Positions 22,901 through 35,219 of a DNA stretch of 64,000 bases are shown one piece after another; the stretch's first letter is position 1; each line of letters starts with the position of its first letter. This stretch comes from Basidiobolus meristosporus CBS 931.73. Taxonomy: Eukaryota; Basidiobolomycota; Basidiobolomycetes; Basidiobolales; Basidiobolaceae. Position numbers and translations under genes: made by a program. The notes under the pieces were generated by a model. The model saw only the letters and a program-made list of their open reading frames with translations. It ran no database searches and was not told where the DNA came from. The DNA is taken from assembly GCA_002104905.1 (NCBI GenBank), contig MCFE01000136.1:62001-126000 (forward strand), written 5' to 3'.

Positions 22901-25475
22901 GAGCTAATACCTGCCAGACTGGATTTTAACTTGGTCAATTCCAGTGCATGTGAAACAAGTGAACTTAGCAAGACACAGTTCTGTAGAGCACTAAGATATG
23001 GCACCCAGATATTCCTCATGGCAGTATTACAGGTAGATTCCTACTCCAGTACCCCAGAAGGTCCACACTCTTTTCAAGGAATATTCAGTCATATTTCCAG
23101 AAGTGCTTGTAGGCCTACCACTAGTCAGAGACGTGGATCATGCCATTGACACAGGAGATAGCCCTCCAATGAGTAAGACACCTTATAGAATGAGTCCTTT
23201 GGAGTTGGAAGAGATGAGGAGACAAATATATCAGTTACTGGAGCAAGGATGTATTAGACGCAACAAGTCACCTTGGGGGCCACCAGTACTTTTTGTGAAG
23301 AAGAAGGATGGAGCACTTAGGATGTGCATTGACTACAGAGCCCTCAACTCAGTTACTGTGAAGAGTAAGTACCCCATACCGTGAATTGATGAGCTTTTGG
23401 ACCAACTCAACAGAGCCACTCTATTCAGCAAGATTGACAACATGTCAGGATACAACCAGATTAGGGTGAAGCCAGAAGACATCCCTAAGACAGCATTCAG
23501 GACCAGATATGGACATTACAAGTACTGAGTCATTAGTTTTGGCCTTACAAATGCCCCTGCAACATTCATGACCATGATGCAGACTATCTTCCAGGAGTAC
23601 TTAAAACAAGTTTGTCATAATCTACCTAAATGATACATTGATATACAGCAAGCCAGAAGGGGATCATTTGGTGCACATTGAAAAGGTCTTGAAGATGCTA
23701 GGAGAGCACAAGCTTTATGGCAAGCTACCCAAGTGTAAGTTCTTCAAGGAATATGTCGAATATCTGGAACACATAATGACTAGCACAGTAGTAACCTTAT
23801 ACCCTAAGAAGGTTGAAGTTATCAACAATCTGAAGCAGCTGCATTGCATATCAGAGCTCAGATCATTCCTTGGAATGGTTCCCTATTATTGGGGATTTTT
23901 CAAGTCCTTTGCAAGTATTGCAGCCTCTTTAACTCATATCCTCAAGAAAGACATTACCTACAAGTGGGACATAGCTTGTGAAACTGCCTTCCAGATGCTC
24001 AAGAATGAACTTGCTAAGCCTCCAAGCTTAAGAATACCTGACTTTAGAAAACAGTTTACTCTGTGCACAGATGCTTCAGATTATGCAATTTGTGAGTCTT
24101 GAGCCAAGAACACAGGGGAAAGGACTACACAATTGCCTTTGAACCCAAGAAACTAAACTCAGCAGAGCAAAACTATCCAGTCCATGAGAAGGAGATGCTT
24201 GCTATAATACACTGTTTGAAGACATGTAGATGCTATATTGAGGGAGTCAAATGCACTGTAAAGACTGATCATGCCTCCCTTAAGTATATATTTATTCAGA
24301 AGGCACTTGCTAGAGGAATGACAAGATGGAGTGAATACATTCAGCAATTGGACTTGGAGATTGTCTACTGCCCAGGTAATAACAACACATTTGCTGACAC
24401 CTTTTCAAGATTAGATCAAGTTGCACAACTCAACTTGGTGCATGAATCAGATTGGCCTAGCCTATTACCAAAGTACTTGGAGGACCAAGCCATTCCTGAT
24501 GAGGATGATGAAGATACCAAGAATATAATCCAGGATTAAGCCAGCAAATCTGTAGTACAGAATGAAACACTCTACCAAATTGCTGATGGAAGCCCTATTG
24601 CCTTTTGCCCTTATGTTGCTTATCTGGATTTAATACATAAGCTACACAATGGATATGGACATCTTGGAATTGAAGGAACCTATAGCCTTGTGAAAGCCAG
24701 TGCATGGTGGCCCAGAATGAAACATGACATTGTGATGCTAGTGAAAACATGCCCAAATTGCTAAATCAACCAAGGCCAGCCACACAGAATTGCTGAATTC
24801 TTTCCCTTGTAGAGATTCTATCTTATAGCAGTGCAAACTTTATGGCAAAGACATTGGAAGCTTACCTGGAAATGCAGCAGATCAAACACTTGAAAACTTT
24901 GGTATATCACCCCAGAACTGATGGAGTCACTGCATGGATTTATGGATTATTTGGAAATGCTTACCAAGTATGCAAATGGAGTTGTCAATAGATGGGATCA
25001 GTATATAGACCAAGCACTCTTTGCATGCAGAGTCAGAGTACACAACACCACCCAACAATTGCCATTTTACTTATTGTATGGATGTGAACTAAGAACTCCA
25101 GGAGATCTCACACAACCAAAGCTTACAGACATCTTAGAAGATGAACTCAGTCAGCCAAGTAGACACCAGCAACTGGAACAAAGACGTCAAGAGGCACAGA
25201 CCAAAGTATCTCAAAGGGCAGAAAAGATGAAGCAGAGATTTGATAAGACTATAGAACCATAAGCATTGACAGTTGGGAACATTGTTTTGCTAAGAAACAA
25301 CACTTGGAAGAAGTTTGAGCCACAATGGACAGGACCATTCAAGATCATCAGAGAATGTCCATTTCCAACTTACCAACCAGTGGACAAACAAGGCAATATC
25401 CGGGAAGACTTAGTGCAGAGGGACAGACTCAAGCTTGCAAGACTTGCTGATGAAACTGAACCATCAAGATATTAG
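22901..25475 (+). pseudogene. Gypsy-3 pol, broken
   Basis: RT starts near 23,100 ([14 protein letters not shown]). The catalytic motif is damaged: the sequence near 23,620 reads a stop or shift and then YLN-like in place of YLDD. RNase H ([10 protein letters not shown]) and the tail (SEYIQQLDLEIVYCPG) follow. The first part of the integrase core, including the first catalytic Asp, is lost by a deletion near 24,807 that joins the zinc domain (CPNC) to the ILSYSSANF segment. The C-terminal GPF motif QWTGPFKII is kept at about 25,315. Confidence 0.85.
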
Positions 25476-25526
25476 TATCACAAGAAATGAGATTCAGGAG
25501 CACCCTCTCAACTTTTGCAGGAGAGA

Positions 25527-25895
25527 TTATTAGGATCTGCTGCTTAAACGTTCAAGTAAGATCAGTTTTAGTTAAATCAATCAGTTATATGCTTAGGTTA
25601 TCAGTGTATTGGTATTATCTATTAATTCAGTAGCATTAGTCAGCAAATGAATCAGCAGATCCTTATCAGACAGAAATAGATATATTGAGTAGGATCTTAT
25701 TGGGTGATGATGATGCAATCAAATGAGTCATCAGCCACAGCATGCATTAGAAAATACAATTAGTCAGCAATTGATCTGGCAAAATGTATAAAAGGAGCTG
25801 CTGGAGTCTCAACAAAGATCAGTTCAAGTTTTAGTGAATACAATACTAGCTAAACTCTCTATTCCTCTACACCTCTTATACTAAGACTTTTAACA
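25527..25895 (+). repeat. 3' LTR of Gypsy-3
   Basis: Starts TTATTAGGATC, where the canonical form has TGTTATGATC, and ends TTTTAACA. 369 bp with scattered substitutions. Confidence 0.88.
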
Positions 25896-26175
25896 ATTGC
25901 AACAAGTCTTGCAGCCCTGAAGTAGCTAGACAGCAAGGAAGTATTCAGTGGATCAGGGCAAATGTTTTGTCAACAAGGTCATATTTGAGCATTTAGCAGA
26001 CACTACTGTACCAAAAATATCTTTCCAGCCATTTGACACTTTATAGAAGTAGTTACCCTTGCTAACAACCTTTCAAAAAATGAGTCAGGTGAGTTTGTGA
26101 TGCCTTCTGGCTCACCTATGCCTTGGAACATAGCCCACAGAATGATAGATATGACAAAGAAGGCTCACTGTTTGA
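25896..26175 (+). pseudogene. Tnp2 5' fragment, continuation after Gypsy-3
   Basis: Continues the sequence broken at 21,161. Landmarks match 8,040-8,240 (GTTTTG..AAG.CATAT.., GAGTCAGGTGAGTTTGTGATG, CACAGAATGATAG). It gives way to the R3 repeat near 26,175. Confidence 0.6.
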
Positions 26176-27240
26176 GGATAATTTTTGCAACATAATGATG
26201 GAATAGATGGAAGTAGATGTGGGTTTAATCATAATGCATGGAAAATCAGATAAATTAAGACAATTGTGCCATATCAAATTTTATCAAATCCATTTGATCC
26301 TGCACCTGTTTTAATATAACTCATTTGTCCGGATGGTAATCTCCCATCAATCCCATTGCTTCCACTGAGTTTATTTTAACAAATTAGCGGAGGTAAATAC
26401 TCAGTACTGTGGACCATCTATCCTTATCTACTCAAGGTGATCCCTTGTTAGGCTTCTATGCTATTACAAGGACTATTGGCCTATTAGGTTTCCACCCACC
26501 ATCCATGACAGCAAAAGTTCTATAAGCTTTCATTCCAGGCTGACAGCAATTGAGAACCACCTTGCAATGGCAATGAATTACTTGGAGCAAGCTTGGATAC
26601 TAGATTAAGAAGTTCCAATTGACTTCCATATTCCAGAGTGCTCAGTTACAGGTTCCATAACAGGAGTTTTTTAGCTACCTTCCCAGTCAGGATAAACAGA
26701 CCTTCCAGAGGGCAGGGGCACTTTGATTCTGGCAACCACAGAGCATGCTGTATAAAGTTTTAAACACTGTCCAACATTGAGGGTAATATCATCTGGCTCA
26801 GTGGGACATTTGCTGGAATTAGGTATGACAATGCACTCTGGGCAGAGAATTATCCAGAATTTTTTATAGGGAGGAAATATATGGCAAATGTAGCCAATTG
26901 TCACAGAATAGATGTATTATAGCTCATAGGAATCTAAGGAATGGTATGCTTAGCAGGAAGCAGAAGCCCTATAATGTGATATTAAACTATCTCAGAGTGA
27001 GAGTAAAGCATATATACGGACATCTAATGCGATTCAGTATATTGACAGGTAAATAAAAAGAAAATTCACATATAAGAGAAAGCAATAGAATAGGTAAAAA
27101 CTTAGGATATTCATAAATGTACAGTATATTCATACAAGAGGACATCCATTGAGGGAAATGTGTCTGGAGCATTAAGAATACTAAACACATCATGAAAAGC
27201 ACTTTTGTGAGCAACATAGCCAATCATGAGTAGAATTACC
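26176..27240. repeat. R3 repeat, copy 2
   Basis: Direct, diverged copy of 500-1,436 with the same order of landmarks. A minus-strand frame at 26,671-26,904 shares the words PTEP and KVPLP with the first copy. The type of element is unknown. Confidence 0.6.
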
Positions 27241-27366
27241 AGATACTTCATCCTACCACTGGAATGCCATAGAGAGTAGAATGCCAGATATTGTCATAGA
27301 GTGCAAGATCAATCCAGCAATATAAGAAGGCTGGCACTTTATGGCACTATTAAATGGAATAAGTCT
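27241..27366 (+). repeat. Short R1-derived MITE-like element
   Basis: Reverse-complement counterpart of 1,438-1,560, ending GGAATAAGTCT at 27,366. It adjoins the Tnp2 copy that follows. Confidence 0.55.
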
Positions 27367-27374
27367 AATATATT

Positions 27375-29672
27375 CCTTCTCCCTGCAAGACTCTAGGCCC
27401 ACTTTTAAACATGCTCCAGCTCTTGTTTGTGTGAATTCTGTATTATGTTGTGTAGAGATTGGTATGTTACCTAGAGAAATCTGGCTTAACTTGATTTAGT
27501 TTTTCAAATAATAATTAGTTGCTTGTTGCATCCAACACAACTTTTCTTTTCTCAATTGATAACCCAAGCATTGAGGATGCTTAGCTTCTTAATGCCATAG
27601 ATACAGGTGTCTCCATGTGCACATCTATCCTTAGTATTTTCCAACTCTTCTTGGCTGTCCTCCATGTGGTATTTCATTACACTCACAATGAACTTAAAGG
27701 TAATATTGCTGACAGGATTGGGATATGGAAGTACCTGCAACTAGACTTGTCTCCATATCTCTCTCACATCTGCTGCATAGGAACCTCCTGAAAGGTGCAG
27801 CAAGGCCCAATATTTTCAAAACACCAAGCCAGATGGAATAGTGAATGGGTACAGAAGCGGCCAATATTTATGCATTCAGCTTTATGTCTGTAGTATAGTT
27901 GCTCAAATCCTGTTACAAACTTCTTGCACACAAGCTGTGGATATTTCAAGTTGGCATTGGTGATCTGCTTCTCAATAAATATTCCTGCAATGTCCACATA
28001 TGACTTGCAATGTTTCCTCTTTATTCTTGGTAGAAATGGCTTCAGAAAGCCACTTGAATAAATACATATACAGTTCATCTAGTGCTTGCACTTATATTGT
28101 TGCATATTTGCATGAATGTTGATCAGAGTCTGTGAGAAGTACTTTGGATAGAAGATATCCGGTGATATCTTGCCAGCTCTATCAATTCTCTCCCTGGTAT
28201 CTGGAAGGGCTTGTTTAGCTTGAAATGCCCCATGTACAACTTTGTCATCAGTATAGATAGGGTGTTGAAAAGTAAGTGCATTGCTCCCCACAGAAAGCCT
28301 CTGCTCCAATAGATACCCTCTATTTTATGTATCTCTGATTTCTAGTTAATTTCATTTTCTAGAATTTAACTTTTAGCCCACCTACTTGCTGCAATTGCAA
28401 GCTGCCTTCTGTACATTCTCTCTGCTGCAAGATGATGTTCTTAGTGTTGGTCCTTGGGTAATAACAGTGTGGTGAGTTATGGAGTATATCCTCTAGATCT
28501 GACACATTTGTCATAAGTACTACACATTGTGCCCAGAACAGCAGGCTATCTTACTGAGGGCTGGGATTATGCAATGCAGATAATAATATGGGCGTTGACA
28601 CAATGGCCACTTATTGATATCCTGCTGGAAAGCACACAAATTTCTTCCAGCAAAGAATACAGGTAGCTATCCAGTTTGGACCATGCATAAGGCCCAAACA
28701 CAGGTGGGACTACTATTAGATCTTGGCTCCAATACCATAAGATAAACAGCAGATTAAGGTTGATGAGAGTCAGTGGACAGCAAAATTAGCTGGTAGAGTA
28801 CTTCTTTAATGAGAGTCCATCAAGTGCCAAGAAAAAGGGATGTTCATATATACCTTAAAAGTCAATCTTGTTTCTTAGCTGTTTGTAATGTTTACCATCA
28901 AATATATTGAATGTGTTTGTGGTCAATTCATACTGAGTGAGGTACTTTATAGCTTCACAACATTTTTAAGACAGCATGAGCTTCTTTAGATGGTTTATCA
29001 CTGGAATATATCTACAGTGTGGACAATCTTTCCCCCAATGGTGGCGGGTTCCTGACAAATGAACACCTGACAATAGTGGCATGTTCTGATATGAAGGCCA
29101 TGCAACTTCTTACACATGCAGGTAGCAGGATGGCCCCTGGATCATAAGTTACCAATGGCATGGCAGTAGTACAATTATACTAAGTACATGGTAAATTGTG
29201 TCCTGAGATGATTTTGTCTAGTTGTAGTATATCCTCAAAGCCCCCATTACTGATGGTGGTAGAATTCTGCCATTACTCTAGCCACAAAAACACATCATTT
29301 ACTAGTAGATGGATTACTGGGCCTACTTGACTTGATAAAGTATCCTTAGCAATTTTTTTCCAGGAGTATTGCCTGATTGCAATTATATCACACAATCCAA
29401 CTGTAAGCCTGCTTCTTAAAAGCTATCACTCTGTGTGCCATATTTAGAAAGCTGGGGTGAGCCTAAAGGGGTCAACATATTGTTGGTGCAGTAGTGACTG
29501 ATGAGTGGTCAAATATGACATGTGTGGTAAAACACTGGCGCTGACCCTTGCAATATATCCTGTGCTGCCTGCATGCTTCATGGCCAAGAGGCTTGCTACA
29601 ATAGCCACATGGTCTTTTTTCTCTTCTTGAATGGCATTGAATCATGGTAGTACTCTCAATGGGCAAACAATT
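27375..29672 (-). pseudogene. Tnp2 (CACTA-type) transposase, longest copy, degraded
   Basis: The only copy here that spans both halves. On the minus strand, the N-terminal zinc motif RPCGYCSKPLGHEA.RQH lies at about 29,560-29,620. The signature block with SCMAF and a PVI-type motif lies at about 28,980-29,150. The LDGLSL...CCPLTLINLNL block follows at about 28,730-28,830, and a GHN-like block at about 28,530. The GAMHLLFN region is at about 28,220-28,290, and FVTGFEQLYYRHKAE with HSLFHLAWCFENIGPC at about 27,800-27,920. A 62-codon frame follows to 27,552. Stops and shifts are frequent. The C-terminal region is cut at about 27,375 next to an R1-derived element. Confidence 0.85.
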
Positions 29673-29880
29673 TGATACTGAACAAATAATGCTATTAAAT
29701 CATTTTCTTGCCAATACTCATGTGTATTTAAGGCTTTCTTGTATTTGAGACATTGCACCTGCATTAATGTAAGAATCAATGATGACCCACCATAGTAAGC
29801 ATTAAAGATGAAAATGTGGCAACACATACATATATATATGTAATACCATTTCCCCTTTGGCTTGACTCACTTTGATATAT

Positions 29881-30920
29881 ATGCCACCAAAAAATAAGGT
29901 CAAGTTGTCTGGCTCACAAGCAAACTACACCACTGACAGTAGCAGATAAATGGCTGTACAACAGTTTGCTTTGACATTCAGTGTAACAACCAGGGCTACA
30001 ACTAAAAAAGGCCCTGCAGACAGGGTTCCCACTAAAGGTAATAATATGGACTCCTCAGGCTTTTAGTCAAGTAGGCAATTGGAAATTTTTGCAGAGCAGC
30101 AAGTTGACCATAAGCTGAGGCAAATGGGCATGTATTATAAGCAGCTCCTTAATTGGACACCAGTAAGTGGCCATTGTAACATCACCACCACCTGTATTAG
30201 CAATTATGCTGTCTGCTCATACTAATACACTAATGAGACAATCAGTTGCAATGACTGATAGGATATATTCAATGGCGCACAGAAATCAGGAATTAGTCCA
30301 GAAACAGAATGAGGGGACAAAAAGTGCTGAGCAATCAATATCCCAGGTTGAGGAACCAGTATCTTTGCTGTAACAAAGGAACTCAAGTAGGTTGATGTCA
30401 CAGCCAAGAATTGAGCCATTTCCCAAAGTAACAGCAGAGGAACCCCATAAAGTCTTTGAAGCATAACTACAATGCCAAAAATATAGCCCAATGAAAACCT
30501 ATCACAGCATGGGAGGGAAAGTTGCAGTGTTTATATCCAATTCTAAAAATTCACTAACATTGAAGAACTGTAAATCTATTCAGTGCAAAGATGACATGTT
30601 AACCAATATTCATTAGGCCATAAGAAGTCTAGCACACCAACACCTTATGGTTAGCATACCATGGGATCATCAGGAACTCAGGGCCAAGCAGAATATACTT
30701 GACTTGATGAATGAGCATTTTCCTGAATTTAAACAAGCAAACACATTTTGGCCTAGCACTGTTATGCCAGGAAAGTATCAGAAGAATAGCAGAAACTATC
30801 AAAGGCAGTAGAACAAGTGTGCAATGATCAAAAACCAGTGCTATTCTTAAGAGCCTGATACAGGCAGGGCCAAAAACTCTAAGCAAGCATCAAAGAGACA
30901 TCTGGGAATGGGAAAACCCT
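29881..30920 (+). pseudogene. ORF2 of the Tnp2 element
   Basis: The plus-strand start MPPKNKVKLSGSQ at 29,881 diverges from the transposase that starts at about 29,670 on the other strand. Later words include IYSMAHRNQELVQKQNEGT and EQSISQVEEPVSLL (30,260-30,373). There follows a W/P-containing part with SIPWDHQELRAKQNILDL (about 30,655-30,705), which parallels the frame at 34,101-34,313. Several stops interrupt it. The glutamate/glutamine-rich centre may form a coiled coil. The function is unknown; second proteins of CACTA elements are often DNA-binding, but nothing here proves that. Confidence 0.6.
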
Positions 30921-31141
30921 ATTAAATAATTGATTGCACCCTAGAGATCACAAAAAACTTGCTCAAAATTTCTCATCACAAGACAAAAGTGGCTTTTGAT
31001 TGGTTCTCTGCCAGTTCTCCCACTTTCTGATCCCAAACACTCTATTACCTCCTACATTGGTATGCATTGATTGGCTATTATCTCCTTTTCAAATTGCTTA
31101 CTACCTGACTCAACTACTTCTCTTACTTTTCATGTATATGA

Positions 31142-32207
31142 TGTAGTGGGGTCACAGCAACACCCACTAACATATGTGCCTCTTCCCATATTTTCTACTT
31201 CCCTATTTCCTTACTACCCTTATTTTGGTTTTTTCCCATTTGTCATATCCAATCAGTACTATGCCATAAGCCATCTAACTATAATACCAGCTTATTTATT
31301 CCATAAGTTATCCCTCACTTTGTGTAAGCTTACTAGATGTAAGTGCTTCTATATTGTGCAAGTACCCACACCACAACCTGTGGCATATCATCAAAATATG
31401 TCACCATCCCTACCAGTTTCATTCCATATATGGTATCCCTATTTACACAGGTCTCAGAGTACTGTTCCCTGATTGGTTGAATATGATGTGCCCCCTAGAA
31501 CTTTTCAGCATCTACTTATAACATGCTTAGCTCAATCCAATATCATCAATATTTCTCTTGATCTGTGGAACCTTCTAGAACACCATGATTAGTAATCACT
31601 CAGCCAGTGAGAAAAGTATATAAGGGAGGCAATCCCCCAATAGTAAGCTATCATCCCTTTTATCAATATAGCAACTTGCTGATTTTTGTGATCACTCCCA
31701 CCTGCTGCTATCTGAACTTCCAATCCCAGACCACAAGACACTCCCAGGAAACCATGCTGACAGCCAACTGAGCTTGGAGGCACTCCATGTGAGGAGCACT
31801 CAGAATATGTATCTTTTGGTATATTTTATTCTTTCCCAAGTTTGGTCTTATACAGGCAAAGATACTTTTCTATTGTTGCAACTTTGGACCACAGCTGCAT
31901 TCCTATCAAGTCCCAGCTGGTGAAGTTTACAGTTGTTTTGACTTTGCAATCTTTAGTTTATTGTCATCTCAAAGGATGCTGTACTCATCACTTACTGTTG
32001 TTAAGATGCCATCTAAGTTGGGGATTGTAGCTCAAAAGTCTTCTCTTAAGAAGCTTGTGCATCATTGACCTTCATATTAGAGTAGAGACAGAACCCAAGT
32101 ATTTCTAATAAGCTTTTGCCGGAGGTTATTTCACTCAGGGAACACCCAACACAAAACACTTGAGACGTGTTGGATGTATCTCTCCCTTGGACTTATAAAC
32201 TACCAGA
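31142..32207 (+). mobile_element. Solo LTR C (about 1,066 bp)
   Basis: Begins TGTAGTGGGG and ends in the CTACCAGA region. It is inserted in the 3' part of an ORF2 copy: flanking sequence 30,930-31,141 and 32,208-32,740 is continuous in the related stretch at 32,840-33,470. A TATA box (AGTATATAAGGG) is at about 31,615-31,628. Central sequence is related to the reverse complement of the 804 bp LTRs, so all four are one family. No clear target duplication is seen (ATGA against GCGA). Confidence 0.7.
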
Positions 32208-34998
32208 GCGAACAGATTTATTTCTGTTGAAACTTCTGTTGAACCTCAATTGCCAATTTTTTTAGCCTACAAAAGTACATATATCTACACTAACATCAAG
32301 CTCAACCCCACACTCTACAAGTAAATTCAACAAAATCAACCACTCAATATGTTTTTCTGCTGTAGCACTCTGTTTCCATGACTTTTGCATGAACCCTATG
32401 ATTTTATGCCACTGTTCATTCATTGGTTCCCATGATTCCTGGTCATCCGCTAGCACTGCAAGGTGTAGCTCCTCATTTGCCAGTCTTTGCAATAAATCCT
32501 TGCGTTATTCAAGTGTGTTTTCTTGAGCACCTCTCTTGATGAAGTGCAGTAACCTCTTGGTGTGCCAATTAATGTTTCAATAATCCGCTGAAGTCATTGT
32601 GATAACCTTTAGAGTTCTTGACATTGTTACTTTATCTATGAATGGGATCTGTAATATGTCAACAATAGAGGATGTGGAGGCTATTGTAGACAAATTGCCT
32701 TTCTCTGCAAACTCACCCTATGAAAAATTATTGTAATGATCCCATGAAAGGGCCATCACAAAGCTGAAATCCTGTGACTAAGAGGTACTGATCCCATCAG
32801 GACACTGTCCAGAGGCCATTGGCAAACAATTGCACCCTAGATTTCACAAAAAACATGGTCAAAACTTTTCATCACAACTGAATATAGGTGGCTTTTGATT
32901 GGTTCCCTGCCAGTTTGATAACTTTCTGATCCCAGACACTCCATCACCTCCTATATTTGTGTGTGTTGATTGGCAATTGCCTCATTTTCACACTCCTTAC
33001 TTCCTGACTCATCTGTTTCCCTTACTTTTCATGCTGACAAATTGACCTATTCCTATTGAAATTTCAGTTGTACCTCAATTGCCAATTTTATTGACCTATA
33101 CAAGTCCCTATACCTTACACTAACATTAAGCTCTACCCTGCACTCAGCAAGCAACTCCATTAAAATCCACCACTCAATAGGTATTTCTGCTGTAACGCTC
33201 TGATTTCACAACTTTGGTGGGAATCCAAAGGCTTTGTACCACTGTTCATTCACTGGTTCCCTCACATCCTGGTCTTCAACTGGCACTGCAAGGTCAAGTA
33301 CCTCATCTGCCAGTCTTTGCAATAAATATATGCAGTATTCAAGTGCACTTTCTGGAGCACTACTCTAGAAGAAGTGCTGCAACCTCTTGGTTTGCCTATT
33401 AAAGTTCCAAAATTCCACTGAAGGCACCATTATAGTCTTTTGAGTTCTTAACACTGTAGCTTGTCTGTCAGTAGGATTTCCACTTTGTCAACAATGTAGG
33501 ATATGGGGGCTGTGGTAGACAAACTGCCTTTTTCAGCAAACTCATCTACCTTACTGGAGTGTAGCTCAGCTGGCTGTGCTTCCAACTCATGTGAAAACAG
33601 CTGTAGATGTCTTTCCCTTTACCTTTTCCATTATCACTGCCAGGTCTTTTGCTGCTACTTTGTCTGAGTGCTTCTTATATTGAACTGTGTTTTCCCCTTG
33701 ATATGTTCTGCTCTGACACATCTGTTTTGGCCTGCTTGTCCCTTGCTGGCACTCTCCTGGCCACTTGATGTTTCCATTCTACTTGTTTGAGCCCTCAACT
33801 ATAGTTGTGACAGGCTCTTGTAAAAGCTGCTGGTTTTTATTACTACTAGGTCTTTCAGTGCCACTATGACTGAGTGCTTCTTGAGTGGTACCATGCTTTT
33901 ACTTGATAAATGTTTGCTGGTGTATCTGTGTCTGCCTACTTGTCCCAAATTGGCACTCTTCCAGCTGCTGGATTTCTCTTTGACACTTTTCTGGGGCTTT
34001 TGGCCCTGCTTGCAATAGGCTCTTGAGGAAGCTGCTGGTTTTCAGCCATGGCACCCTTGTTCTTCTGCCTTTGATAGCTTCTGCTATGCTTAAGATGCTT
34101 TCATAGCATACCAATGCTGGTCAAAAATCTGTTTGCCCATTTAAATCCAAGATAATGCTCATGGAACAAGTCAAGTGCATTCTGCTTAGCTTTGAGCTCC
34201 TGATAATCCCATGGTATGCAGGCCTTAAGGTGATGGCATGCCAGACTTCTGACAGCCTCTTGAATATTAGCCCACTCTTCATTATTACACTCAGCAGCTT
34301 TGTCAATCATCAATATCTTTTAATTTTTACGCTTTGCTACTAGCAGCACATTGCCTTCCTCTCACACTGTGAAAGGTTTTTTGGTGGGCTTTATCTTGGG
34401 CACTGTTATTGTGCTTCAAAGACTGTAGTGTGTTCCTCTGCTGCTAAATTGGGAAATGGCTCAATTGTTGGCTGTGACATTGAGCTAATTGAGTTCCTTC
34501 TTTGCGGCAAAGATACAGCTTTCTCTACCTGTGCTATGGATTGCTCTACATATATTAATTGCTCATCCTGTTTCTGGGCTATTTCCTGATTTCTCTGGGT
34601 CATTGCATCTATCCTATTAGCCACTGCACCTCACTGATTCATTTATGCTTTGGTATGAGCTGATAACATACCTGCTAACATTAGTTGTGGTTATGTTATG
34701 AGAGCCACTTGCAGGTCTTCAATTAAGAATACTGTGTTTGCCACATTCTCATCTGCCTGAGCATAACAGTCAGCTTGTGGCTCTGCAGAGGTTCTCAATT
34801 GCCTACTTAGCTGAGAGCCTGAAGAGTCCACATTATTACCTTCAGTGAGCACACTGTTAACATGGCCTTTTTTAGATGTAGCCCTGCTTGTTTCACGGAT
34901 TGTCAAAGCAAGCTGTTGTCCAACTGTTCTTCTGCTGCCATCAATGGTGGGGTTAGGTTGGGAACCAAGCAACTTTGCTTCATTTTTTTTGGCGGCAT
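32208..34998 (-). pseudogene. ORF2 of the Tnp2 element, longest copy
   Basis: The minus-strand start at 34,998 reads MPPKKNEAKLLGSQPN, then SRRTVGQQLALTIRETS. A frame at 34,406-34,624 has MTQRNQEIAQKQDEQ and VEQSIAQVEKAVSLPQRR, likely coiled coil. A frame at 34,101-34,313 has EEWANIQEAVRSLACHHL and IPWDYQELKAKQNALDLF. A basic region follows at 33,899-34,114. The last part (32,262-32,492) is helical and leucine-rich (HIEWLILLNLLVECG). The 3' end is duplicated: 32,208-32,740 resembles 33,040-33,500. Stops divide the frames. The protein is unrecognised; its conserved partner is the Tnp2 gene that diverges from it. Confidence 0.6.
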
Positions 34999-35219
34999 AT
35001 ATATGGAAGTGAGTCAAACCAAAGGGGAAATAGCATTACATATATGTGTGTATGTGGTGCCACAAATTTACTTACAATGCTTACTATGGCAGGTTATCAT
35101 TGAATCTTACATTCATGCATGTGAAATGTCTCAAATACAGGGCTGTCTTAAACTCATATGAGTATTGACCAAAAGGTGATATAATTGCATCACATTGTTG
35201 AGTGTCAAACTGTTTGCCC

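Larger units (their letters stand above)
21162..25895 (+). mobile_element. Gypsy-3: full-length, inactive Ty3/Gypsy element
   Basis: A 4,734 bp element with 369 bp LTRs, flanked by ATTG at 21,158-21,161 and 25,896-25,899. It belongs to the same family as Gypsy-1 and Gypsy-2. Its LTRs differ from each other more than those of Gypsy-1 (the 3' LTR has lost the TG start), so it looks older. It lies within the 5' region of a Tnp2 transposase. Confidence 0.9.

Noticed and set aside
28430-28520. Repetitive words that suggested a CRISPR-like array
   Set aside because: They are transposon coding remnants without regular spacing; no CRISPR array is expected or seen in this fungal DNA.
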